From: Adineta vaga
Lineage: Eukaryota > Rotifera
Direction: 5' to 3'
Length of the DNA: 64,000 nucleotides
Assembly (NCBI GenBank): GCA_021613535.1
Contig: CP075492.1
Location: 15,314,001-15,378,000, forward strand
Shown here: one piece after another, positions 12,195-22,728 of the stretch
How the letters are laid out: each line of letters begins with the position of its first letter
Numbering within the stretch: the first letter of the stretch is position 1
Made by a program: the position numbers and the translations under genes
The notes under the pieces: model-generated
Seen by the model: the letters and a program-made list of their open reading frames with translations, nothing else
Told to the model about the DNA's origin: nothing
The model's database searches: none

Positions 12195-12572
12195 TTACCA
12201 AACTGGCGTCATTTTTGTTGGTTGTGTTTGATTATTATATGTAGAATACGGTGGAGGTTGATTATTCAACGGCAACTGATTAGAAGGTACTGCTTGACTA
12301 AAACCTGGTGGTGCATACGGATTTCCACCTTGCGCCGTTGTCAGTCGGTTTAATATCGCTGCCTGAGCTACTTTTTGTCTCTTCACTTGCATTATTGTAC
12401 AAACAATCGATACTACAATTAATATTATGAAGAAAACACCACCACCTACTGCAATACCTATAATCGCTTCCGTCGATAATGAACCAGAACCACTACTACC
12501 ACGGCTATAAGAACGTGCGGAGCATATCTGAATAACACAGATCGATAATAATGATAGAAAAAAAGCTTCCAT
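12195..12572 (-). CDS. Small single-pass membrane protein with PPPY tail (copy 1)
   Basis: The protein has 125 residues. The ATG at 12572 was chosen because the duplicate at 14573 starts at the same point; the frame is open 16 codons further up. A signal peptide (MEAFFLSLLSICVIQICSA) is followed by a short Ser/Gly linker, one strong membrane helix (IIGIAVGGGVFFIILIVVSIVC) and a cytosolic tail with a KRQK basic stop-transfer and a Pro/Gln/Asn-rich end. The tail contains PYAPPGF and PPPYS; the latter fits the PPxY ligand of WW domains. The architecture resembles Shisa/WBP1-type adaptors, but no family signature is certain. The copy at 14226 lacks the PPPY element. Confidence 0.7.
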   Translation of the reverse strand: MEAFFLSLLSICVIQICSARSYSRGSSGSGSLSTEAIIGIAVGGGVFFIILIVVSIVCTIMQVKRQKVAQAAILNRLTTAQGGNPYAPPGFSQAVPSNQLPLNNQPPPYSTYNNQTQPTKMTPVW

Positions 12573-12655
12573 TTGCGAAGAAATATTTTGTTTGAATGAA
12601 GTATAGAAAAGAAAGAACAAACAAATAAATAGGTCACGATTTCGTTACTTATTGC

Positions 12656-12663
12656 TGACGTCA
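12656..12663. promoter_or_regulatory. CRE palindrome TGACGTCA upstream of small membrane protein copy 1
   Basis: This is a perfect 8-bp CRE (CREB/ATF-type) palindrome. Its near edge is 84 bases before the ATG at 12572. It is preserved at the identical distance in the duplicate at 14657. Confidence 0.45.
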
Positions 12664-12800
12664 ACGGTATTGCTCTGCGTCAACGGAGAACACACAAAAG
12701 CACATTTTAATGTAAACAGAACGCTATTTTTTTACTTTTCTTTTAATGATTTTGTCGATTTTTTCACGTCATCATCTCACAGAATGAATAGAGACCTTCA

Positions 12801-14097
12801 ATCGCAGTGACATACATATTGCTTCTCGACGAAAGAGAAAATGATGGCGGCAGACCTTTACTTTCCTGATTTTCGACGAGATTCTTCATTTGATAAGTTT
12901 TATTATTGAAAACAAGATGAATAAGAATAGTTGTTCAATAGTTATGAAAACAATCAGATAAATATTGTGCAAAAAATAGCATCAATATAGTTTTTGTAAA
13001 TTTTTTCTTTTCAATTACCAAGTCAATTATTAATGATCGATATCGCTAAATTTAAATAAATTTCTCTTCTTCAGATCGTTATTAGATTATTAAGCTTGTC
13101 ATTTCTTTTGCACATTACATATGATTCGTACTAATTCAAATCTACATGTCTCCCAACATCAATCATCGTATTTTCACTCTAATGCAAAATTTCTAAAATA
13201 ACTGAAAAGAAACTGAAATGCTTACATAGGTAGTTCGCATGTCATCATCAGTAGATTAATTGACTTCTTTGTACTAATGAGCAATATTATTCGTATTTCA
13301 GATATTTTTTTAATTTCAAGTGACTTTTTATGCATAAAAATCTAGAAATGTTTTTAATATTATAGTAGAATAATTCGTGTAATCGATATACGAACAAAAT
13401 CATTAGGCTTACCGACCATTTCAATTAGTCACCAATTATGTTCCAATGCATTATGTATGCAAAGTTCGCCAGTCGCTTTTATGAGGGGTGGACCATTTCC
13501 CTACGTCAGATAGAAATTGTTCCAGTTTCAAGAGAAATGGTTAAACTCTAAAAAGTCAAGCAGAAATTCTATTAATCCATTTCTTTACTGATAAGGAGAA
13601 ATGAATAAGACTCAGGATGGTATAAGTGAGATTTTCATTAATTCTTAACTACTCTTTATTATGATTTATTGAATTGAAGATTAATGGAACTGTTTGTTTA
13701 TCACACGGTAAAAAGAATTTTGTTCTGTCAAGGATGTGTAGGTTACTGGAGCGTATAGAAAAAAAAACAACGAAAACAATTAGATATACAAATTACGTTA
13801 GCGATTATTTCAAAAGAATATGTAAAAAATTGACGATAACCTGAACGAGCAACTAAAGAATTTTGTAAATTGGATGGTAGTAAAAAATATAAAGCACGTT
13901 AGATATATGTGGAATAGCATGTAATAGCTACTTCATTTATAATAGCTATATTTGTGCCGATGTATATCCTTTCTTTCCATTTCTCCTTGTTAAACACGAT
14001 TTTATGTGGGGTGAAGCATTTCTCCATAAACGGGAACAATATCTCGAACGACTGGATACCTTGTCCACTCCTGGAGCAAAAAAATAGTCGACTGACG
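12801..14097. other. Intergenic region between the two duplicated genes
   Basis: Mostly non-coding. At about 13966-14080 (plus) one frame reads coding-like with LLVKHDFMWGEAFLHKREQY then LERLDTLSTPGAKK and a stop. It looks like the tail of an unidentified protein, but no start or upstream exon was found. Confidence 0.35.
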
Positions 14098-14225
14098 ATG
14101 AAAATTTATTTGAATAGAACAATTCATATATTTTCCTACAACTTTGTAAAAGAATTTTGTTCACAAGCATTTAGGAAGTTGTTATTTGTACAGATGATAA
14201 TTCAGTTGAATATCTAAAATATGTT

Positions 14226-14573
14226 TCATCCAACTGACGGCATTTTTGTTGGTTGTGCTTGAGTATAAGATGGCGACTGATTAGAAGGTACTGCTTGACT
14301 AAAACCTGGTGGTGCATACGGATTTCCACCTTGAGCCATGCCCATTCGATTTAACATTGCTGCCTGAGCTACTTTTTGTCTCTTCACTTGCATTATTATA
14401 CAAACAATCGTTACTACAATTAATATTATGAAGAAAACACCACCACCTACTGCGATACCGATAATCGCTTCCGTCGATAATGAACCAGAACCACTACTTC
14501 CACTGCTATAAGTACGTGCGAAGCATTCCTGAATAGCACCAATCGATAATAATGATAGAAAAAAAGCTTCCAT
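14226..14573 (-). CDS. Small single-pass membrane protein (copy 2, PPPY lost)
   Basis: The protein has 115 residues and is a paralogue of 12195-12572 with the same signal peptide, Ser/Gly linker, membrane helix and KRQKVAQAA juxtamembrane segment. The tail is shorter: it keeps PYAPPGFSQAVPSNQ but runs into SPSYTQAQPTK where copy 1 has the PPPYSTY element, so a WW-domain ligand is probably lost. The tandem duplication including the promoter suggests similar expression with different tail partners. Function is unknown. Confidence 0.68.
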   Translation of the reverse strand: MEAFFLSLLSIGAIQECFARTYSSGSSGSGSLSTEAIIGIAVGGGVFFIILIVVTIVCIIMQVKRQKVAQAAMLNRMGMAQGGNPYAPPGFSQAVPSNQSPSYTQAQPTKMPSVG

Positions 14574-14656
14574 TTGCGAAGAAATATTTTGTTTGAATGA
14601 AGTTTAGAAAAGAAAAAACAAACAAATAAATAGGTCACAATTTTGTTACTTATTGC

Positions 14657-14664
14657 TGACGTCA
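14657..14664. promoter_or_regulatory. CRE palindrome TGACGTCA upstream of small membrane protein copy 2
   Basis: This is the same palindrome at the same 84-base distance from the start codon as in copy 1 (12656). Confidence 0.45.
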
Positions 14665-14910
14665 ACGAATAATACATCAACTCACTTTTTAATGTATATA
14701 GAGAACACGATTTGTTACTTTTCTCAGAGTGATTTTGTCGACTTTTTTCACGTCGTCATCTCACAGGACGGAAAGACCTTCAATTATAGAATGTTATAGA
14801 TGTCTTTGTTCGATTGAAAAGAAAGTAATGAGTGTCGGAATATGATTGTTTTTAATTTCATTCATACTCACACCTTAAAAATGATCATTCTTGTGATACA
14901 GTCAATTGAA

Positions 14911-16950
14911 CTAAAACAGCTGATATTTTACAAATACAAAGAGAACAAAAAACAAATTAGTCGTATTGCAAGCGATACTCTTCAAATTAACAGCACTTGA
15001 TGAAGGCTTCAATGTTGATGAAAGTGTTGTTTGATTGGTAGTGCTCTTTATATTTGATTGAATCCAATCATAATAAAATGATAATCGTGTATAGATACCA
15101 GGATGATTTACATGAGCACAACCATCACCAAAACTAACAATTCCAACTTGTTCCCAATGATCGTCAAGCCATTGATGTATTGGACCACCACTATCACCTA
15201 ATGAGCATCACTATACAAATTTAGTTCACAAAAACAAAAAACTTCATCAACTGACCTTGACAAGAATCTTTTCCACCACCATCAACCATCGCACAAAACT
15301 GTCGATTAATATCAAAGATTGAATTCACACATCTTCGATCATCATTTGCTATTGTTTTGACACGTACTTGACGTAATTTTGTCGGACGATGATGACCCGA
15401 AGCTAATGTTCCCCATCCAATTACTGTCAAATCGTGTATCGACATTTGGATAATTAGCATTACTGTTTTGTGTTGGTAAACAAGTCAAACCCGCGTAAGT
15501 ATCCACTGAAGTCAAATTAATTAGTGGTGATATTTTTAGTAGAGCAATATCATTGATATATTTAGGTGCAGGTATATAATCTGGATGCGGTATAACTTCA
15601 ATAATAGAAACAATTTGAGGCGAAGGCAATTCTTCATCATGAACACCAATATGTACACTAACATGAATATGTGCGCCCGATTTTGGTAAACAATGAGCAG
15701 CTGTCAATATCCATTCCTCGTTAATGATAGATCCACCACAAGCGTGGCCCATTGGATGGGCTCGAAGTGATACAATCCATGGCCAACTATGTGGTTGAGC
15801 TGTTTCACCACCAACTATACGGCTGTGACTCGTCATGCTACTGTTATCTGAAGAAAATGGTGGTTCATCATGAAAAACAACGGGTACAGATGAACATCCA
15901 CATGAATAACTTGTATTACATTTAATTGTAATGGGAGGTCCTATTGAATAGATATGAATATTCACATAACTAATTTTTCTGATATTTACCAAGTACTTCT
16001 GGTGGGATAGTTATTGGTGATGTTTGTGGTCTGGGTGGTATTGTTGGTACCGAGGCTGGAGTCGATGGTGGATTTTCTAATATACCCCATATCCAATCAG
16101 CAAATGGTGCAACTCGAGTAAATAAACCTGTTGTAGTACATTTATTACGATAACTTGTAATACCAACAAGTTCATACTGTTGACTTTCATTAGAATAAAC
16201 CATCAATGGACCCCCCATATCACCTAAATAAAAATATACTTAATGTGAATCCGAGAGAAAGAAAAGAAACAGATCAATCCATACCTCGACAAGTACCTAG
16301 AACAGCAAAAGTTCAATTAAATTATGATTTAAAGAAAAACAAAGCCGTTTTTTACCAGCTCCACAAAGTTGTGTTGTTGAATTTGTTATACAGTGAACAT
16401 TTTCTTGAACAGTTACCTGTTGTAAGATTGTTGCTGTTGGAGTATGATTTGTACTACCCCAACCAATCGCTATCAAATTCATATTTTCCACTGATGTTAA
16501 ATCGGATAATGATATTGGTGAAACATCTTTCGTATTGAAATCAAATGGTGGATATACTCGAACTAATGCAATATCATTAAGAAGACCATCGAAAGTGTAA
16601 TTCGGATGTCGAATTAAATGTGAAATAGAAGTTGTTTGTACTGATGTTTCATTGTCACTATTAAGTTGATGTAGACCTACTTTAATCGTATAATACTGAG
16701 GAAAATATACAGCATCTTCAAAACAAGTGGCTGAAGATAATAAAAAAATATCAGAAATAATTACACCACCACAATTCCGCATCATCGTATTCAAAAAATT
16801 CAGACTTAAAAAGGCCATCCATGGAAAAGAATGAGGTGTAGCTTCAGTGCCATCAAATATTCTTTCATCAATTTGTTCACATTTATAAATGGGAACAAAT
16901 ATGAAGAGAAGAAATATTGTAAGAAATATAATTGTATCGTTTTTCTTCAT
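14911..16950 (-). CDS. Two-domain trypsin-like protein, first domain non-catalytic
   Basis: Exons in transcription order are 16950-16356, 16296-16285 (12 bp), 16223-15990, 15940-15256 and 15197-14911; all introns are phase 1. A signal peptide is followed by trypsin domain 1 (RIFDGTEA N-terminus), where the usual TAAHC is SSATC and the active-site GDSGGP is GDMGGP. His and Ser are both replaced while Asp (NDIALVRV) remains, so this domain is probably a binding or regulatory module. A Pro/Thr linker leads to domain 2 with [21 protein letters not shown] and QGDSGGP, a full triad. The C-terminus is Ser/Thr-rich with a hydrophobic end ([14 protein letters not shown]), compatible with a GPI or membrane anchor. 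Exon 4 has one surplus base near 15440 that breaks the frame just before VIGWG. The frame-corrected length is about 603 residues. Confidence 0.8.
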
Positions 16951-18180
16951 CGATTCGTTTTGTTAAGTAATGAAAGAGAAATTGTAATTTCTTTTTTTCT
17001 TAAATATTGTTATGTCAAAATTTATGATGATAAGAAGTAACAACAACAAAAATACTGAAAGAAATGAGTAAGTAATATGATAAGATGTTATCTTTTCACA
17101 TGTGTTTTCAAAGACAACGCAAAACTGAATTTTCGTTGATTACTCATAGATTATGTGCATTCGAATGATGACAAATCGAAAGTTTCCTTTTTATCATCTT
17201 GAATATATGTCTAGTATTTGAATTTTCAGAAGTTGTACAATAGGTATCAGTGGAAATGAAAATAAGATATATTGACTTAACAATACCCACGTCCACGTCC
17301 ACCCTCGATTAATAGCAAAAGTTAATAAAATATCTTTCTATTGGAGAGTAAGGGTGTATAGGTACTGTGAACGTGAGTAATGTTCTCTTCATGTGTAGTT
17401 GCATTTATATTCTCTCTGAACCATGTTATCAATGTGAGTTATTGATTATTAATTGCAATTTCCTTTACAGTCAAAGATACTAATAGACAAAAATAACTGA
17501 AGACTGATTGATATTGCTTTCCGTTGGACATAAAAGATCGAATTTGGAAATTTGAAACAAAAAGTCCTTGTGTTGTCAATAAAGGTATGAATACATACGC
17601 GAATAAATCAATGGTAAAGAAAAGAGAAACGAAATAAAATAAACTTTGCAAATATTTGTATAAAACTATACAATTAATATTGTTCTATATTCAAAATTTA
17701 TGCTTACAACTGCATTGAGGATTAAAAATGGCCACTTTCTTCTTCAAAGCAGAACAAAATAGCTCGAAATATAAAAGTGTACTTTTCTTTTTTATTCATA
17801 TTCCAAACTCATTCATTCCTAAACGGAGAACAAGTTGGATGTATTTTATTTAGATATTATTGCTTTTGTCTTTCGAAACCAGTGTTCTGTTTTCTTTTTG
17901 ATGAATTACTTATTATTTGATCGAGTCTTGGAAAATTCCGCACTTCCATTAAAGAGGGAATTAACTTATGCTAAAACAGCATCATCGAACTTTCCTTTTT
18001 GTTGATTGAGGATAGAAAAACAAACATTGGGTTTTTTTCAAGTATACACATAACACATGCCAACGTGGTGGTGACAAGAGAACAGAACACGTTGCCGACC
18101 GTATAAAATATGAGCTATTAAAGTAAAAATAATATGCTTATAGATTATATTTCTTAGTGAATTACATACAAATAAACAGC
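16951..18180. other. Intergenic region between divergent genes
   Basis: No gene is recognised. A C-rich run (CCCACGTCCACGTCCACCCTCGA) lies at 17286-17308 and a loosely complementary G-rich run (AAGGGTGTATAGG) about 50 bases later, a weak member of the hairpin class described in the findings. The interval must contain the promoters of both the trypsin-like (minus) and F-box-LRR (plus) genes. Confidence 0.4.
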
Positions 18181-21100
18181 ATGTCTCTATTAAGTTTACC
18201 ACCCGAAGTGTTACATCGTATTTTTGATTATTATGATATGAAAACGATTCTTCTATCAATTCGTTGTGTCTGCAGATATCTTCGCGATGCTGCTAATATT
18301 TATGATCGATGGGAATTGAAATATGATCCGTCTTCAACATTGAAATATCATATTTTCCCTCAATTTATTCAACTTAACAATATTGTCTCATTGATCATCG
18401 TCAATAACAAAACGAATAGAGATGATGTACTTTCTTCTTTCACAAAATATTTCAACATTGAACAATTTAATCGACTTCATTTCTTGACGCTTGATGGTGT
18501 CGAGTGTGAAATAGCAGCGAATTTGTTATCAAAAATTTCTTCTGAATCATTGTCTGCGCTTTGGATTCGTTTGAATGACGTAGAAAAATATGGTAATCTT
18601 TTACCAGCTGCTACCCGATTTAATCTTAGAAAACTCGTCTTGAAAAAATCTAATGTAATAATGGCATTCGATATTTCACGACTAATACAATGGCAACTAA
18701 ACCATTTAGAAATAGGTATTTGTACTCCAAGTGAATATCGTATTATAATCCAACAACTTCCTCATTTACAAACATTTGTCATGGAAGATTGCGTTGGAAA
18801 TAACGATATATGTATGATCATAAGTAGATCAGTTGATCAATCTTGTGCTCCAATATTGAAGTCTTTGACTTTTACCGATTGTTCTCTCTGTCTGGAGGAA
18901 CTAGAGCCGATACTTTCATGGACACCAAAACTTACCAATTTGAAGCTCGATTTCAATAGCAACTTGTTTGATTGTGCACTGAATGGCTATTACTTGGAAA
19001 AAATTATCAAAAGCAATTTGCCTTTACTACGTGAATTTACTTTTTTCTTTTCGTATAAATATTTCTCTCAGTCTGACAATCCTTCGAATAGCATTAAATT
19101 GATTATAGAACCGTTTCGAACACCATTCTGGCTCGAAGAAAAATGTTGGTATGTTACTTGTGACCAAGTATTTGAAACTCAAACGATCAGAATCTATACA
19201 ACACCAATAGAAATTAGACATGAATATATACCTTGGTTCAACGAACTAATCATTCCGTATATGTCATTTCATGAAAGGCGACTGTACTGGCGATTTGATC
19301 ACAATAGACGCTTTACGATGATAGATCGATTTATCGGAGATCATACCATGACATTTTCAGAACGTAGAATGAAACATGTGCATAATCCAGTCCGATGTGA
19401 AATATCGTCGACAGACAATATTTGTCGACTTATTCGAACATCATCCGATGAAACAAATGAAGAAACTGACAAAGAAGTATGTAATAGGTCTTCTTAACAT
19501 TACTATTATTTCTGTGCATAGGCATTGACGATACTAGATCTTAGCAAATGTAATATAGATGACAATACAGTACAAAATCTCACCGACGCTTTGGAACAGG
19601 ACAACGTAAGTCTGTCTATTATTCAATTTAGATACCTCTCAAATATCCATCTTTTTTTAAAATACATATAGACGGTTCTTACACTAAATTTGGCGAAGAA
19701 TAAGATTCAAGATATCGGTGCTCAATATCTTGCTAATATGTTAAAACACAATACAGTAATTTCGTCACAAATTTTCTCTTTTATTTCTCTCAGCAATTTG
19801 TTTGTAACTAGACACTCAACGTAATAGATCTTAGTGATAATGAAATCAATGATTTAGGAGTTCAACATCTTGCTGAATGTTTAGAATATAATACTGTAAT
19901 ATGATCATCTACTTTTTATTGCATCAGTATATGTTCTTCATTGTACAGACACTTACGACACTTAATATGAACAATAATTCAAGTCGATCTTGCTTAGCTC
20001 TCGAAGCAATTGTCAAAATTCGCATTGATACAGTAATATATTGATCTTCTCATTATCTATTTCCAAGTTTTATATATAGACACTGACTACACTGGATATT
20101 TCGAACAATCGAATTGGAAATATAGGAGCAGAGATTCTTGCTAACGCTTTACAATTCAACACAGTAACTTTTTTCTCTCTTGCATATTCATATATCTTCT
20201 TTGAACATATAGAAAATTACTGTATTAAATATCTCGAATAATAATATCGACGATACTGGAGTAGAATGTGTAGCAAATCTATTAAAAGACAATAAGGTAT
20301 AGTTTTTCAATGGTTATTTGTTCTTTCTTTTTCTCTTCCATGGGATCATTTCATAAATAGATACTCAATACAATCGATCTAAGCAACAATCGCATCGGCC
20401 ATCAAGGAGCTCAGTATCTTCTTGAAAGTTTAAAATACAATACAGTAAATTGATCTTGTTTTCTTTTGAATTTTTCTCATTTGCTTTACATAGACGTTGC
20501 TGACACTGAAATTAGGTGAAAATGAAACGCCGTATTGTATGATTGTGGAGAAAATTGTAACGATTCGTGGTGGCAGAGTAAGATTTCTATTTTTCTAACG
20601 CTATAATTTCGTTGCTGATTTCTTTTCGCGTGCAGACACTGACTACAGTGAATATTTCTAATCATCGATTAGAAGATAACGATGTACAACTTGTCATAGA
20701 TGCTTTGAGATACAATAAAGTATTTCTATTTTTCATTTATGTTTTGTTCATTTTTCTCTTATATAAACAGGCACTTATTTCGCTGTACATGTCTAAAAAC
20801 CAGATTGGATACCTTGGAGTTCAATATCTCACTGATTTCATACGACAGAGCACGGTAACATTTCATAACTTATCATCTCTTTGTCTAGTCTTTTTTCTTT
20901 GACTCACGTACAGACATTCACCACCTTAGATTTAAGTACCAATAAAATAGAAGACAAAGGAGCTGAAACTCTCGCCGATATTTTACGAAATCAATCGGTA
21001 ATCAATATTTTACTTTTTATTCTTCAAAATATAGATTTCATCTGGAAAAAAAACAGACACTAACAACATTAAACATCTCGAATAATCAAATTAGTGATCA

Positions 21101-22079
21101 TGGAATAAAATATTTAGCGGACGCATTAAAACATAACAAAGTATAGTAATGCTTTTGTCATCAATATATCAATTACATTCCGCTCATCATGTAGACACTT
21201 ACCAAACTGGACCTTAGTAGTAATCGAATCGATGCGTTTGGAGCACAATATCTTACAGAAGCTTTGGAATGTAATCAGACATTAACGAGTTTAAACATGT
21301 CGAACAACTCTATTGGACCAGAAGGTGCACAATTTTTTGGTAATACAATACGAAATACTAAGGTAACTTTCTTGACTTTCATTCTTTCTCTAATTCCATT
21401 CTTTCTACCTATATTCAGACTCTGATAGAACTGAGCTTGTCGAACAATCGAATCGGTGATACTGCCGCACGATATCTGAGTGATGCTTTAAAAGAAAATA
21501 CAGTAATCTTCTATTGGAACATAAATTCGATGTCTTAATTCCTTTTCTATATACATAGACATTAACAATAATTGATCTCAGTAGCAATAAAATTGGACCC
21601 CAAGGTCTACTAGGTCTAGCAGATGCTCTAAAAAATAATACAGTAATCCTTTAACTCTTTTCTCCCGCTTTATACTATATTCAATACATATATGTAGACA
21701 CTTACTTCATTGTATTTCCGAAACAATCTGATGCAACCCAAAGATGCAAAATATCTTGCTGGTACTTTAAAATGTAACAACGTGAGTGTTTTGTTTTTAT
21801 ACATAGTATCGAGTGTATTCAATGCTTCTTTTGTTCTATTATACATAGACACTAACATTCCTAAGCCTTCAAATGAATGAAATTGGTGATGATGGAGCAT
21901 TGCATCTTGCTGGTGCTTTAAAAGATAGCAAGGTAATTATCTTGTTTGCTCTTTATCGATTTGATCTAGAATGATATTTTTGTTAGGTCTTAAAAACGAT
22001 TTGTTTGGGCAGAAATGGTATTTCAACAAAAGTATGGGATGAATTGACATCGATTGATGGAAAAGAAATATTGAATTAG
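18181..22079 (+). CDS. F-box protein with a long array of one-exon LRRs (19 exons)
   Basis: Exon 1 (18181-19476) encodes an F-box (LSLLPPEVLHRIFDYYD type, residues 3-45) and about 385 residues of the divergent bdelloid F-box body, including FRTPFWLEEKCWYVTC. Exons 2-18 each encode ribonuclease-inhibitor-type LRRs of exactly 28 codons (84 nt), all with phase-0 introns of about 40-80 bp: 19522-19605, 19672-19755, 19812-19895, 19949-20032, 20080-20163, 20213-20296, 20361-20444, 20494-20577, 20636-20719, 20771-20854, 20914-20997, 21057-21140, 21195-21362 (double unit), 21419-21502, 21559-21642, 21698-21781 and 21849-21932. The last exon is 21987-22079. Repeat consensus: TLTTLDLSNNxIGDxGAxxLA. Total about 966 residues and 18 LRRs. 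The likely role is substrate recognition in an SCF ubiquitin ligase, by family inference. Confidence 0.85.
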
Positions 22080-22203
22080 TTATATTCTCTTCAATAAATA
22101 TTCATGAACCTTTTTTTTGCACACTTATCTCTATTCAGCCTCAGTTCAGAAATATGTTTTTTTAATTATTCTTTTATATTCACGAAAAAAATAAACTTTT
22201 GAA

Positions 22204-22679
22204 TTAATAGTTTGTTAGTGAAATTTTTGAAATCTTGAGAGTGTCTGTCGGTGTCCCATAAAGTGCATTAACATAAGTAAATCGTTGAATAACTGGTCGT
22301 TTACGTCTTTTGTCCCGTCGAATCTTTTCACGTTCTTCATGTACTGGATCAATACCAAAACAATATTTCAATATATCCATTATAATAACGAACATAGCAA
22401 CAACCATCTTGGGGTGGGTGTGGCTATGGATATTCTATGTATCTCTCACTCCATACCTTCATCCACAACTTCACATCCTCATCAGCAATTTCAGATTTAG
22501 TATAGAAATTCATAATGACCAGGAGAGTAGTCGGCAACGGTAAATTTTATTTGATTTACGCATTTACATATTAGGTAAAGATGGCGTCGTAGATAAAAGC
22601 TGTTATTATAGGTAATATACTTACCAATAGGAGATATCGTTACGTTAGTCAAATAAAAAGAATTAAATACTTTGTTCAC
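22204..22679 (-). CDS. Unassigned membrane-protein fragment, two candidate exons
   Basis: Two minus-strand pieces look coding. 22679-22620 reads VFNSFYLTNVTISPIG and ends at a good donor (GTAAGTAT). 22407-22204 encodes 67 residues starting with a hydrophobic stretch (MVVAMFVIIMDILKY) and a charged tail (EEREKIRRDKRRKRP). They may be the last exons of a polytopic membrane protein whose remainder is absent, or the second piece alone may be a small protein. The start codon at 22407 directly abuts a C-rich tract (CCACACCCACCCCAAG on the minus strand). The family was not recognised. Confidence 0.3.
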
Positions 22680-22728
22680 ATTCTATAGAAACATATATTG
22701 CTTTTCTCTTCTTGTAGTAAACATAAAA

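Larger units (their letters stand above)
12070..12800. repeat. Left copy of a tandem duplication (partner 14098-14790)
   Basis: From TTTATTTGAATAGAACAATTC through the small membrane-protein gene to the TTTTTCACGTCATCATCTCACA stretch, this block matches 14098-14790 nearly base for base, including 3' flank, coding region, 5' leader and the CRE palindrome. A third shared patch (TATGCAAAGTTCG) occurs at about 11948 and 13455. Confidence 0.75.
14098..14790. repeat. Right copy of the tandem duplication (partner 12070-12800)
   Basis: This block is homologous to 12070-12800 over gene, leader and 3' flank. The coding part differs by an internal deletion in the tail (loss of the PPPY-containing stretch) and scattered substitutions, and both copies keep an open frame. 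Confidence 0.75.
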
